Assembly (NCBI GenBank): GCA_963825405.1
Contig: CAWGTB010000002.1
Location: forward strand, 62,001 to 126,000
DNA: 64,000 bases
Reading direction: 5' to 3'
From: JACPNO01 sp963825405
GTDB lineage: Bacteria > Acidobacteriota > Terriglobia > Bryobacterales > Bryobacteraceae
A program made the translations under genes and the position numbers. A model generated the notes under the pieces. It made no database searches. It was not told the origin of the DNA and saw only the letters and a program-made list of their open reading frames with translations. Positions 36,764 to 45,477 of the stretch are shown here, in pieces. Position 1 is the first letter of the stretch. Each line of letters starts with the position of its first letter.

Positions 36764-37860
36764 TTTCCATTCTCGCCGAAGGCTACATCTCGCGCCGCCA
36801 GCCATCGAGCCCGACCGCCATCGCCGCCGGTCCCCGCTGCGTCGCCACAGCGGCGGGCGAAGTCTTGTGTAGTTTCGTGGTGCAGTCCGCCCTCGGCGTA
36901 AACGATTTCGCCACCATGATCGCCCGCTCGCGCGATGGTGGCGTAACGTGGGATGAAGCACGGCCTGTTTGGCCAGAGCGCGAAGGTCGCGAGTCGATAT
37001 TCTGCTCCATCAGCCGCAGCAATTCCGATGACCTGTTTCTCACCGGAATGCGCTGGACCATCGATGCCGCCGGCGAATCTTTCTGGAGCGATGCCACCCA
37101 AGGCATGAAGCCCAACCAACTGATTTGGTCGCGCTCCCGGGATCGCGCTGCGACGTGGAGTGAGCCGCGCGCGATTCCGCTCGATGGGCCCGGCTCGGTG
37201 GAAGCGCCTGGAACTTTGTGCTGCACGCGCGCAGGCCGCTGGCTGGTCTGCTACTCCCCGTACAACACGTTCGACCCAGCGATCACGGTCGACCGCGGCC
37301 GCGTGGTAGTCGCGTTCTCCGACGATGAAGGCCGCACCTGGCGCCATCGCGATATGCTGCGCTTTGCCGAGCCGCATTCCGGCGGCGCCGAAGCGTGGGT
37401 GATTGAGCTCGCTGACGGACGTTTGCTCGGCGCGGCATGGCACATCGATCTCGCCGGCAAGGTGGATTATCCCAATGCCTACGCGATCTCGCTCGACGGC
37501 GGCGACACGTGGCAGCCAACTGCGTCGACCGGAATCATCGGCCAATCGAATGCGCTCGCGGCATTGCCGGACGGGCGCGCGCTTTTCGTTTACAACCAGC
37601 GCAAGTACGGCGAAGCAGGCGTGTATCTGGCGATCGCGCGCCCGGACGCGTCGGCGTTCGGCATCGAGTCGAACCAGATCATCTGGCGTGCGCCGCGTGC
37701 CATGCTCGGCGATTCTTCGCCCGATCATGCCGATTGGACCGGCTTCGCGTTCGGCGAGCCTGCCATCACAACTCTCCCGGACGGTTCCTGGCTGGTGGTC
37801 TTCTGGTGCGTTCAACCCGACGGCCAGGGCGTGCGCTTCGTTAAGATTTCGCCGGCCTAG
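36760..37860 (+). CDS. Asp-box (BNR) beta-propeller protein, sialidase-like, copy 2
   Basis: It has 366 residues. Asp-box turns: SRDGGVTWDE, SRDRAATWSE (degenerate), SDDEGRTWRH and SLDGGDTWQP. The start ILAEGYISRRQPSSPTA and the end VVFWCVQPDGQGVRFVKI have no signal peptide. Sialidase-clan fold, but the catalytic Tyr-Glu pair and FRIP motif cannot be recognised, so substrate is open. It overlaps the AKR stop by 4 bases. Its TAG shares a CTAG palindrome with the stop of the convergent M24 peptidase. Confidence 0.78.
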   Translation: MISILAEGYISRRQPSSPTAIAAGPRCVATAAGEVLCSFVVQSALGVNDFATMIARSRDGGVTWDEARPVWPEREGRESIFCSISRSNSDDLFLTGMRWTIDAAGESFWSDATQGMKPNQLIWSRSRDRAATWSEPRAIPLDGPGSVEAPGTLCCTRAGRWLVCYSPYNTFDPAITVDRGRVVVAFSDDEGRTWRHRDMLRFAEPHSGGAEAWVIELADGRLLGAAWHIDLAGKVDYPNAYAISLDGGDTWQPTASTGIIGQSNALAALPDGRALFVYNQRKYGEAGVYLAIARPDASAFGIESNQIIWRAPRAMLGDSSPDHADWTGFAFGEPAITTLPDGSWLVVFWCVQPDGQGVRFVKISPA

Positions 37861-38966
37861 AGATCCCTGGGAAAATCGAAAAGATTCTCCAGCCCGTTCT
37901 CGCGCACGACGTAATTATCTTCCAGCCGGATGCCACCCTGCAGATGTTCGCCGTAAATGCCGGGCTCGAGCGCAATCACATCGCCCACTTCGAAAATGTC
38001 GCTGGAACCGGGAATGATGCGCGGCGCTTCGTGGCTATGATGTCCGATGCCATGCCCCGCGTGGTGCCAGAAGCTTTTCCGCGACAATTCGTGGGAATCC
38101 AGAAATTCCTTGATGCCGCGATAGACGTAGCTCGCAGCAACGCCGGGCTTGATCATGGATTCGCCGAGCTGCACCGCCTGGCAAACAATCTCCCAGGCGC
38201 GCTGTTGAACATCGGTAGGCTGGCCCACTGCAAAAGTGCGGCAGGTGTCTCCGGCGTAAAGCGCTGGCGCGGGAAAAATATCGAGCGTGTACAGATCGTG
38301 CGGTGCAATCACGCGTCGCGTCGGCGGGCCGCCCTCTTTGATGGCGCGCGTGCCGCAGGCGAAATCGCCGGGAAAAGAGACTACCGTGCCGGCCTCTTGC
38401 ACGATGGCGCTGTACATGGCGTTGTACACGTCGAGCTCGGTTAGTCCGGGCGCGATAGTCTGCTTCGCCGCGCGATAGGCGGTGGCGCAGTAATGCAGGC
38501 TTTCGCGGATCGCCAGGATTTCGTCTTCATCCTTCGTCTTGCGGAGGGTCAAAACCCAATTCGTGGCGTCCAGAAAATCAGTCGCAGGAATGATGTATTC
38601 TAAATGCCCGGAGACAACAGATCGTTCCACAGCGCACTGGCTAATGGTGCGTGCCGAGTTGCGTGATAAATATTCGCCGAACCGCGCTGCGGCGTCGTGC
38701 GCCGGCATGGTAATGCAGCGATTGATCGAATACGTTTCGAAAGTGATGATTTCATCCGCAGCCGCTTCCCGCAGCGCCGGCGCAACCAGAACCGTTGAAC
38801 CATCATGCCAGGCGCCAAAAATCACCGGCGTATCCGCAGCCACCAGCATGCCCGTGAAATAGTAGACCGTTCGAAAATTGCTGGTCACAAATAAGTCGCA
38901 GCGATTGGATTCCAACTGCGCCAGCAGCCTGCCTTGGCGCGCCCGGCATCCTTCGAGAGTCAGCAT
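37857..38966 (-). CDS. M24-family metallopeptidase (Xaa-Pro peptidase/creatinase-like)
   Basis: It has 369 residues with an N-terminal creatinase-like domain (TSNFRTVYYFTGMLVAAD) and a pita-bread catalytic domain. Dinuclear metal ligands fit LYTLDIFPAP, LYAGDTCRTF, WHHAGHGIGHHSHEAPRI, ALEPGIYGEH and GIRLEDNYVV. All five are present, so it should be active as a proline peptidase or a related amidinohydrolase/lyase. It is downstream of propeller copy 3 by 16 bases in a minus-strand run starting at the MFS gene 42102-43368. Intact. Confidence 0.88.
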   Translation of the reverse strand: MLTLEGCRARQGRLLAQLESNRCDLFVTSNFRTVYYFTGMLVAADTPVIFGAWHDGSTVLVAPALREAAADEIITFETYSINRCITMPAHDAAARFGEYLSRNSARTISQCAVERSVVSGHLEYIIPATDFLDATNWVLTLRKTKDEDEILAIRESLHYCATAYRAAKQTIAPGLTELDVYNAMYSAIVQEAGTVVSFPGDFACGTRAIKEGGPPTRRVIAPHDLYTLDIFPAPALYAGDTCRTFAVGQPTDVQQRAWEIVCQAVQLGESMIKPGVAASYVYRGIKEFLDSHELSRKSFWHHAGHGIGHHSHEAPRIIPGSSDIFEVGDVIALEPGIYGEHLQGGIRLEDNYVVRENGLENLFDFPRDL

Positions 38967-38982
38967 CTGTCAGCGAGTCCTT

Positions 38983-40101
38983 TCACGGCCGCACCCGCAG
39001 CCGGTGGGCAAGTATTTTGCCTTGCCCGTCTTCAATGCACCAATGAGTCGCCAGGAATTCTCCGTCATCAAGTGCAACCAGCGAAGGCTGGCCGAAGCGC
39101 AGCGATTTGAACATCTCCGCCATCTGCTGGCCGCCGCGCGTTTGCGACGATGCACCTGCGCCATAGATCACCGTTTCCGCGCGCACCTTCCATTCATCCC
39201 GGCTGAAATCGACCAGGCGAACGTAGATGCCGGGCGCATCGCCGCGGTGGGCGTGAATCGTGAGCAGCAAATCACGGCCCATCCAAATCAAATGAGAGGC
39301 CTGGCCCATGTGGCCGGTATCAATCGGGGCGGCCCAAGTGCAGCCTCCGTCGTGTGAAACCACCACTTGGTTCGGCATGTGCTCGTTGCGACCATGGTCA
39401 TACGCCCAAACGATCACGGCCAGACGCCCCGGCTGCATCTCGCAAATCCTTGCCTCGAACGGCGTCACAGACTTCTTCCGCATCTCGAAAAAACGAATTG
39501 CATCATTCCAGGTGCGGCCCGCATCCCGGCTGCGCAGCAACACACCCACGTGGCCAGAGGGAGTCGAACCATCGGGCATCGGCAGCGGCGCGCCCACGGC
39601 CACCAAATCACCGAAGTGCAGTTCCAGCGCCGGCCCCGATAATTCCAGCAGCTCCGGATACCGCGTCTTCAACACATCCGGCACGCTCCAGGTGCGGCCG
39701 TCATCCCGCGAGAAGGTAACCAAATCGTCACCAGGCAGCAGGCCGCCAGTCTCCGGAATCGCAATCGGCGATTCGAGATCGTGCCGGTGATAACGATAGC
39801 CAATGGCGATGAGCGAGCCATCACGCAGCACCGTCGGTTTCAAATAATCGGAAGTTTCGAAACCCACCGTCGACTTGTCGTAGACCACGCCCTGCAACTG
39901 CCAGGTCCGACCGCCATCGCCGGAGCGGCTGATCCACGTGGTGGCGTTGGGCGCCTCAAACGCCTCAGCGATCGTGTGCATGCAGATTAATTCGCCCGAA
40001 GCCAGCCGCGCCATGCCTGGAAAATAGCCGTGCCGGCTATGCACGTGCGGTTTCGGATTGTCATATACCGTGTGCTGTTCCAGGTATTCAATTTGTGGCA
40101 T
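38983..40101 (-). CDS. Asp-box (BNR) beta-propeller protein, sialidase-like, copy 3
   Basis: About 372 residues from MPQIEYLEQHTVYDNPKP. Asp-box turns: SGDGGRTWQL, SRDDGRTWSV, SRDAGRTWND and SHDGGCTWAA, the clearest of the three copies. GYFPGMARLASGELICMH resembles the sialidase first blade. No signal peptide, hence probably cytoplasmic. The start is 4 bases after the stop of the threonine-synthase-like gene and leaves a normal operon spacing; the longer upstream frame to 40254 is rejected because it runs inside that gene. Confidence 0.78.
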   Translation of the reverse strand: MPQIEYLEQHTVYDNPKPHVHSRHGYFPGMARLASGELICMHTIAEAFEAPNATTWISRSGDGGRTWQLQGVVYDKSTVGFETSDYLKPTVLRDGSLIAIGYRYHRHDLESPIAIPETGGLLPGDDLVTFSRDDGRTWSVPDVLKTRYPELLELSGPALELHFGDLVAVGAPLPMPDGSTPSGHVGVLLRSRDAGRTWNDAIRFFEMRKKSVTPFEARICEMQPGRLAVIVWAYDHGRNEHMPNQVVVSHDGGCTWAAPIDTGHMGQASHLIWMGRDLLLTIHAHRGDAPGIYVRLVDFSRDEWKVRAETVIYGAGASSQTRGGQQMAEMFKSLRFGQPSLVALDDGEFLATHWCIEDGQGKILAHRLRVRP

Positions 40102-40105
40102 CGCG

Positions 40106-41152
40106 TCAGCTCGCAGCCAGATGCCGGAACTCGCCTGCCAGATCGCGCGCGTCGATGAGCCGCTCGCGGTTTCCACTCGCCACCCGCTCAATGGCGTCGG
40201 GATCTTTCGAGCCGTGCCCGCTGACCAGGCAAACCGACACTTGTTCGCGACCAATAAGGCCGCGCTCGGCAGCTTTGCGAAAGCCCGCCAGGGCCGCTGC
40301 CCCTGCCGGTTCGCAGTAAATCCCCTCGCGCTGCAGCAGATGGCTCTGGGCAGTGAACACTTCTTCGTCGGATACAGTCAATCCAGTTCCGCCGCAGCGT
40401 TTCAGGTATTGCAAAGCCAGCGTGCCATCGATATCGAACGGTACCGAGAGCCCGCTGATGCGCGTCGAGCTGGCCACCGGCTCAATCGTGTCGCGTCCCG
40501 CCAAAAAGCTGGCGGCCACCGTCGAACATCCTTCCGGCTGCACTGCATGAATCGCCGGCGGGCGCGCGCGCAATGACAGAAAGCCTTCCGCCACCGCGGA
40601 AAATAATCCGCCTCCACCCACCGGCACAAAAACGTGATCGATCGCGGGCTTCGCCTGCTGTTCCAACAACTCCTGCGAAATGCTCGACACGCCTAGCATG
40701 CCGTCCGGGCAATAGCGGAACGCCGAAATCACCAGGGGCACCGAGCGCTCCTGGCTGAGCCGTTCCAGATCGCTGCAAATCGCCTCCGTGATCGCCGCGT
40801 CTTCGCCAAATCCGCGCACCCGCACGATGCGCGCGCCATACGAACGCATCTGCGTCAACTTGCCGGCCGGCGTTCGCTCGTTGACAAAAATAACGCAGCG
40901 GATGCCGTACCGCGCCGCATACGCCGCGAGCGCCGAGCCGGTGTTCCCGGATGAAGTGCCCACACAAACGCGGCGGCCCGTTTGCAAAATCCCCGTGACC
41001 TCAGCGGCGATGAAACGGTCTTTATAAGAGCCGCTCGGATTGCAATTTTCGAGTTTGAAAAACAGCCGGGGATAGCCGGCGTCCGGCCCCAAACACGCGC
41101 TGGGAATGAGCGGAGTCTTACCTTCCCCCATCGTGGCGCGAACGTCTTTCAT
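40106..41152 (-). CDS. Threonine synthase-like PLP enzyme
   Basis: Fold-type II PLP enzyme of 348 residues. PLP lysine in NCNPSGSYKDRFIAAEV, substrate loop GTSSGNTGSALAAYAA, phosphate loop FVPVGGGGLFSAV, and C-terminal SGHGSKDPDAI, the threonine synthase / diaminopropionate-type end. It lacks the N-terminal zinc-like region of many ThrC proteins, so it may act on a catabolic substrate instead. It overlaps the AstE-like gene by 4 bases and precedes propeller copy 3. In this unit a beta-elimination or replacement on an amino-acid product is the likely job; that is inference. Confidence 0.8.
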   Translation of the reverse strand: MKDVRATMGEGKTPLIPSACLGPDAGYPRLFFKLENCNPSGSYKDRFIAAEVTGILQTGRRVCVGTSSGNTGSALAAYAARYGIRCVIFVNERTPAGKLTQMRSYGARIVRVRGFGEDAAITEAICSDLERLSQERSVPLVISAFRYCPDGMLGVSSISQELLEQQAKPAIDHVFVPVGGGGLFSAVAEGFLSLRARPPAIHAVQPEGCSTVAASFLAGRDTIEPVASSTRISGLSVPFDIDGTLALQYLKRCGGTGLTVSDEEVFTAQSHLLQREGIYCEPAGAAALAGFRKAAERGLIGREQVSVCLVSGHGSKDPDAIERVASGNRERLIDARDLAGEFRHLAAS

Positions 41153-42108
41153 CGTTCTCCCGTGACAAAAAATAAAGGTTCACCCGGCTCGACCACTGGA
41201 AACGCGTGGATCAGCACCACGATCCCGTCGCGATCCGCCAGCAGCTTTTCGAGCGGCTGCCCATGCAAATCGCCGATCGTGCCCAGCTCATCGCCCCGCC
41301 GCACGCGATCCAGCAAACGGACTTTCGGGATCAGAAAACCACGGCTGGAACCGGCAATGCTGCCATCGATATCGCCGCCGCCTTCCAAATCCCATTCGAT
41401 CGGCTGCACGTCCGGAGTTCCCGCCAGCATGCCCAGATAGCGCATCAAATTCAGAACCCCGCGCCGGTAAACCGCGAGATCGGATGCATCGATTCGCCCC
41501 GCGCCCCGTGCTTCCGCATAGAGCGCCGGTATGTTCCGCTCTTTCGCCAGCGACACCGTGCGCCCAGGCGCATCATACGGCGAGCCCCATAAAATGGGTG
41601 CTCCGAACGCCAAAGCCGCCGGACGCCCGCGCGGATCTTCCGAATCGTAGCCGATGAGCGTCGGCATCTCGATCTTTACACCAGCGCTGTGCAAATCAAG
41701 ATAGAGGTCCGCTTTCGCAATGACCTCCCGGCCCAGAGAGTAGGCAATCTGTTCGCTGATCGTGCCATCTTCTGCGCCGGGAAAAACCCGCGCCAAATTT
41801 TTCCCGTCCAAAGGACTGCTGCGAGTGCCGGCCCAAAATGCGGGCGGATTCGCCACCGGCACGCACAGCAAATCGCCGGACATCGCGGCCGGATCGAGTT
41901 CGTCAACGATGTCGAATATCGTGCGCACGCCTTCGTACTCGTCGCCGTGCACGCCGGCCGTAACCACCAACGTCTTGCCGTCGCGAGCGCCGCGGAGCAC
42001 AATCACGGGCAGTTCCAACAGGTCCGGCGCAGTTCCCACAGTGAGTGCCAGACGATGTTTGTGTCCGCGCGCAAGCGGCGTGATCTCCAAATGTGCGCTC
42101 GTCAGCAT
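41149..42108 (-). CDS. AstE/AspA-family zinc hydrolase (succinylglutamate desuccinylase/aspartoacylase-like)
   Basis: It has 319 residues of the M14-like deacylase fold. Zinc ligands fit TAGVHGDEYEGVRT (His, Glu) and LDLHSAGVKI (His); the arginine-rich substrate site may include GKNLARVFPG. The C-terminal PLEKLLADRDGIVVLIHA is a beta hammerhead typical of the deacylase group. It would release an acyl group from an N-acyl amino acid. The start MLTSAHLE at 42108 overlaps the MFS stop by 7 bases. Together with the D-aminoacylase-like gene it makes an N-acylated amino compound a plausible island substrate. Confidence 0.82.
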   Translation of the reverse strand: MLTSAHLEITPLARGHKHRLALTVGTAPDLLELPVIVLRGARDGKTLVVTAGVHGDEYEGVRTIFDIVDELDPAAMSGDLLCVPVANPPAFWAGTRSSPLDGKNLARVFPGAEDGTISEQIAYSLGREVIAKADLYLDLHSAGVKIEMPTLIGYDSEDPRGRPAALAFGAPILWGSPYDAPGRTVSLAKERNIPALYAEARGAGRIDASDLAVYRRGVLNLMRYLGMLAGTPDVQPIEWDLEGGGDIDGSIAGSSRGFLIPKVRLLDRVRRGDELGTIGDLHGQPLEKLLADRDGIVVLIHAFPVVEPGEPLFFVTGER

Positions 42109-43368
42109 GCCAGCTCCCGCGCCGCGGCAGCGTCCACCAGGTCCCGGCGAATCAGTTTCGCGTAGCCGAATTGGGTCAGCATGGCCGCCACCACCATCAG
42201 CACCGAAACCGAGCTCATGATGCCCGCCAGGCCAATGGCGCTCTTGAAATAGCCCGCCGCCATGACGCCGAGCCCGCCCGCAAAGCAATTGGCCGAGTTC
42301 ATCATCCCCACCGCGGTCGACCGTCGAGCTTCCGGTAGCACATCACACACGGTTGGATGTTCGTTGGACGATCCCGCCGACCGCAGCAGCGCGAACAGGA
42401 ACAGCGCGGCGCTGATCAGCCAATAGCTCCGGCTGAAGACAAACACCAACAGGCACGGCGCGGCCAGCCAGTAAGCGATCGCCATAAGCCGCATGCGCCT
42501 TCCGGGCCATCGCGCCGCGGCGCGGTCGGATTGGATTCCGCCCAACGCGATGCCCAGCACCGCCGAGCTTTCCAACATGAACGTGCCCGAGAATCCCGCG
42601 CCCGGCCAGGCTCAATCCGAATGTATCGTGATAAAAAAGCGGCAGCCAGTTATAGAAAATCCACGTGCCCACCGAGATGATCATCGATTCCAGAATTATC
42701 ACGACGAACGTGGGCGTGCGCAGCAATTTCGGCAAATCGCGCAGGTTGGCGCGCGGAATCACCGCCGATGACGCCTCGCGGGCTGGTCCATCGCGCAAGG
42801 TGAAATGTGCCGCCACGGCTAGCACCAGGCCGCCGAATCCGAGGATGAAGCACATCGCCCGCCATCCAAAATGTTCGCCGAGATAGCCGCCCAGAAATCC
42901 GCCGCCAATCACTCCCACGCTCATCCCCGCGACGTGAATGGCCATGGCCGTGGCCCGGGTCCGAATCGGGTGATGGTGCGCGATCAATGCCACCGCCGCC
43001 GGCAGGTACATGCATTCCGAAAGTCCCAGCAGCACCCGCGTCGCCAGAAGCTGGTTGGCGTTGGCAGCGAATCCTGCCAGCCCAGAAGAAATGCTCCACG
43101 CCGCAAGTGAAATCGCGATCAGCCGGCTTCGGGAAACGCGATCCGCCACGTATCCCGCGAACGGCGACGCCGCCGCGTAGGACCACAGAAAAAACGATCC
43201 GGTCGACGCCAGCGCCATGTCGGACATGCTGAGGTCGCGCGAAAGCAGCGGGAACACAGAGGCCAGCGCAGCGCGGTCCGCATAGTTCAGCCCGGCGCAA
43301 AAAAATAGCAGCCCCACCAAATACCAGCGATAAGGCGCGCCGGATGCTCCGTGCTGGTCCGTGGTCAT
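42102..43368 (-). CDS. MFS transporter, copy 2 (one frameshift)
   Basis: Twelve-helix carrier, repaired length about 421 residues. It begins MTTDQHGASGAPYRWYLVG and shares with copy 1 LNYADRAALASVFPLL, SFFLWSYAAASPFAGYVAD, RVSRSRLIA and LLATRVLLGLSECMYLPAA. One surplus base near 42602 separates FGLSLAG from GFSGTFMLESSAV. It heads the minus-strand run MFS-AstE-threonine synthase-like-propeller-M24. It is likely a duplicate of the copy at 30108 with changed substrate. It faces the porin operon across 269 bases. Confidence 0.87.
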
Positions 43369-43637
43369 GGGTCTGCGATTTGACGAGGCAGTCAGTTTAT
43401 CATTTGCGGCCTGGTGCTGCGCTGCCCGGCGCTCGCCCGCGAGCCAATTCCAGTAACACTTCGTATGGCGCTTTGTTGGCACGCTCCTGATAACAAAAGA
43501 CAGCGTGGACAATACTTCATCAAACTACTCAAAATTGGTGATGTTGTCTCGTGCGGTTACCTACCCGCCGCGTGCTTCGCGCACGTGCCCAACACCGGCT
43601 TGAACTGACATAGAGCCAACAGGAGCTAAGAAGGCAC
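43369..43637. promoter_or_regulatory. Divergent intergenic region, MFS copy 2 / porin operon
   Basis: These 269 bases contain no gene I can support; a 64-codon frame at 43414-43608 has no similarity I recognise. AGGAG and AAGAAGG precede the porin ATG. A TTGGCACG at about 43478-43485 resembles the -24 element of a sigma-54 promoter, but the -12 GC is missing at the right spacing, so I do not call it. Confidence 0.3.
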
Positions 43638-44990
43638 ATGTTTTCCCTGAGCGTCACCATTTCGCCAATAGTCGTGGTGCTCTTGGCAGTTGCGCCCGCC
43701 TTGGCTCAGCAGACTGACGTCTCACCGGAAAAGCCGCGCATCATCACTCAACAGACGATTGACGATCTCATCGCCCGGCTAGCCGCGCACGAAGCTCGCA
43801 TCAAGGAATTGGAAGAGAAGTTGGCCCAGCAAAACGGAACAAGCGCGCAGAAACCGATGAGCATGGTTTCGCCGGCCCAGCCTCCAGCCGCCGTTGCGGC
43901 AGCCCCTGCGCCCGCGCCACCCGCCACCGCGGACCTTATGCCGCCAGACGACCTGGATGAGCATGCCCACATGATGGACCTGCCCGGCGGAGGACCAACC
44001 TTGAAACTCCGCGGCTTCATGGATTTCAATCTGGGCTTCGGTTCCGATGCCAACCCGCTGATCTTCCCGTTGAATGCTCCAGCGCATAACACGTTCCAGA
44101 ATGGCGAGTTTGATTTATTCGTGTCATCTAGACTATCCGACACGCTCAGTTTCTTCAGCGAAGTGATTATCGGCTCCGACCCCACCAACGCCTGGGGGCT
44201 CGACATTGAGCGATTGCAATTGACTTACCGGCCCAGCCAGTACTTCGAGATCAGCGGCGGCCGATATCACACCGCCATCGGCTACTACAACACGGCCTTT
44301 CATCACGGAACCTGGTTCCAAACCGCTACCGGACGCCCGTTCATGTATTTCTTTGAGGACAGCGGCGGCATCCTGCCCGTGCATAGCGTGGGCGTATCTA
44401 CCAGCGGCCTCGTTCCGGGTACCGGCAAACTGGGATTGCACTGGGTGGCGGAGATTGGCAATGGGCGCAGCTCGTCGTTCACGGCCGCGCCGGTTCAGAA
44501 TTTTCTCTCTGACAAGAATCGCAAAGACTTCAATCTCGCGGCCTACATCAAGCCTCAGTGGGTTCCCGGGCTGCAGGTCGGCGGCTCCTTTTATCGCGAC
44601 CGCATGGTTCCCGCCGGTATCCCGCACGTCAACCAGAACATCGCCAGTCTTTATGCCGTCTACATGAACTCGGACTGGGAGTTTCTCAACGAGGGCGTCT
44701 GGCTCAGCAATAAATTGGATGGCCAGGACAAGAGCTACAACACACCACTGGTTTACACGCAGGTCTCACGCAAGTTCGGACGGTACCGGCCTTTCGTTCG
44801 TTACCAGTACGTGAATGTGCCCAGCGCCGACCCCATCAATATTTTCACCGGCCGCTACGACGGTCCCTCCGCCGGACTGCGCATGGATTACACCAACTAC
44901 GCCGCGCTCAAAATTCAGTACAACCGGCTGTATCAGCGCGTCGTGGCCCCGGCCAATGGCTTGGATCTCCAGGTGGCATTCACTTTCTGA
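43638..44990 (+). CDS. Outer-membrane porin-like beta-barrel with N-terminal coiled coil
   Basis: It has 450 residues. Signal peptide to ALAQQ (residue about 25). Residues 42-66 form a short coiled coil (LIARLAAHEARIKELEEKLA), then a Pro/Ala-rich linker. From about residue 125 amphipathic strands follow: LKLRGFMDFNLGFG, FDLFVSSRLSDTLSFFSEV, FEISGGRYHTAIGYYN, RPFVRYQYVNVP, ending DLQVAFTF with a terminal Phe, as required for Bam-dependent barrels. It is the first gene of a run with a binding protein, kinase and sigma-54 activator. The solute is unknown. Confidence 0.8.
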   Translation: MFSLSVTISPIVVVLLAVAPALAQQTDVSPEKPRIITQQTIDDLIARLAAHEARIKELEEKLAQQNGTSAQKPMSMVSPAQPPAAVAAAPAPAPPATADLMPPDDLDEHAHMMDLPGGGPTLKLRGFMDFNLGFGSDANPLIFPLNAPAHNTFQNGEFDLFVSSRLSDTLSFFSEVIIGSDPTNAWGLDIERLQLTYRPSQYFEISGGRYHTAIGYYNTAFHHGTWFQTATGRPFMYFFEDSGGILPVHSVGVSTSGLVPGTGKLGLHWVAEIGNGRSSSFTAAPVQNFLSDKNRKDFNLAAYIKPQWVPGLQVGGSFYRDRMVPAGIPHVNQNIASLYAVYMNSDWEFLNEGVWLSNKLDGQDKSYNTPLVYTQVSRKFGRYRPFVRYQYVNVPSADPINIFTGRYDGPSAGLRMDYTNYAALKIQYNRLYQRVVAPANGLDLQVAFTF

Positions 44991-45003
44991 ACCGGCTCTG
45001 AAC

Positions 45004-45477
45004 ATGCGACGCCTTGCCATTCTCATTCCGGTTTTGCTGATAACGGCCGCGGCCGGCGTCGGGCCCGGGCCTCGTCTGGCTATCGTTGTACATCGGTCCA
45101 ACCCGGTTGACGATCTGTCGCGCGGGCAAGTGCGCAAAATGCTTTTGGGACAGGTGCGCTACTGGCCGGATCAAACCCGGCTGACGCTTGTCGTGCGCGA
45201 CGCCGCCAGCCCCGCCTTCCACGCCATGCTGACTTCCGTGCTGCGCATGTCGGAGGCGGAATACCGCCGCCAGTGGATGAGTGTAGAGTTTCGCGGTGAA
45301 ATTGCGCCGCCGCTCAAAGTACTGAACTCCGCCGAAAGCGCCTGCCGGTTTGTGACCTTCGTGCCAGGCGCCGTCGCGCTGGTGGAGTCGGAGGCCGTCG
45401 GTAGCGGCGCCGTGCCGGTGAAGGTAGTAAGAATCGAAGGCAAATTGCCGGACGATCCCGGCTATAGCATTCAATGA
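45004..45477 (+). CDS. Short PstS-like periplasmic solute-binding protein
   Basis: It has 157 residues from MRRLAILIPVLLITAAAGV (signal peptide). The body RSNPVDDLSRGQVRKMLLGQ, RYWPDQTRLTLVVRD and TFVPGAVALVE matches the short PBP-like domain of phosphate-type binding proteins (SNPVxxLSxxxLxxIFLG, WPDG, PGAIGYV). Half the length of a transport PstS, so it may sense rather than transport. It lies 13 bases after the porin and overlaps the kinase start by 4 bases, which supports a sensory partnership with that kinase. Confidence 0.75.
   Translation: MRRLAILIPVLLITAAAGVGPGPRLAIVVHRSNPVDDLSRGQVRKMLLGQVRYWPDQTRLTLVVRDAASPAFHAMLTSVLRMSEAEYRRQWMSVEFRGEIAPPLKVLNSAESACRFVTFVPGAVALVESEAVGSGAVPVKVVRIEGKLPDDPGYSIQ

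Noticed and set aside
26970..40101. Calling the three propellers true sialidases with a nan pathway
   Set aside because: No FRIP motif, no signal peptides and no nanA, nanK or nanE nearby; only the Asp-box fold is supported.
43470..43495. Sigma-54 promoter candidate upstream of the porin
   Set aside because: TTGGCACG matches a -24 element, but the required GC of the -12 element is absent at the correct spacing.
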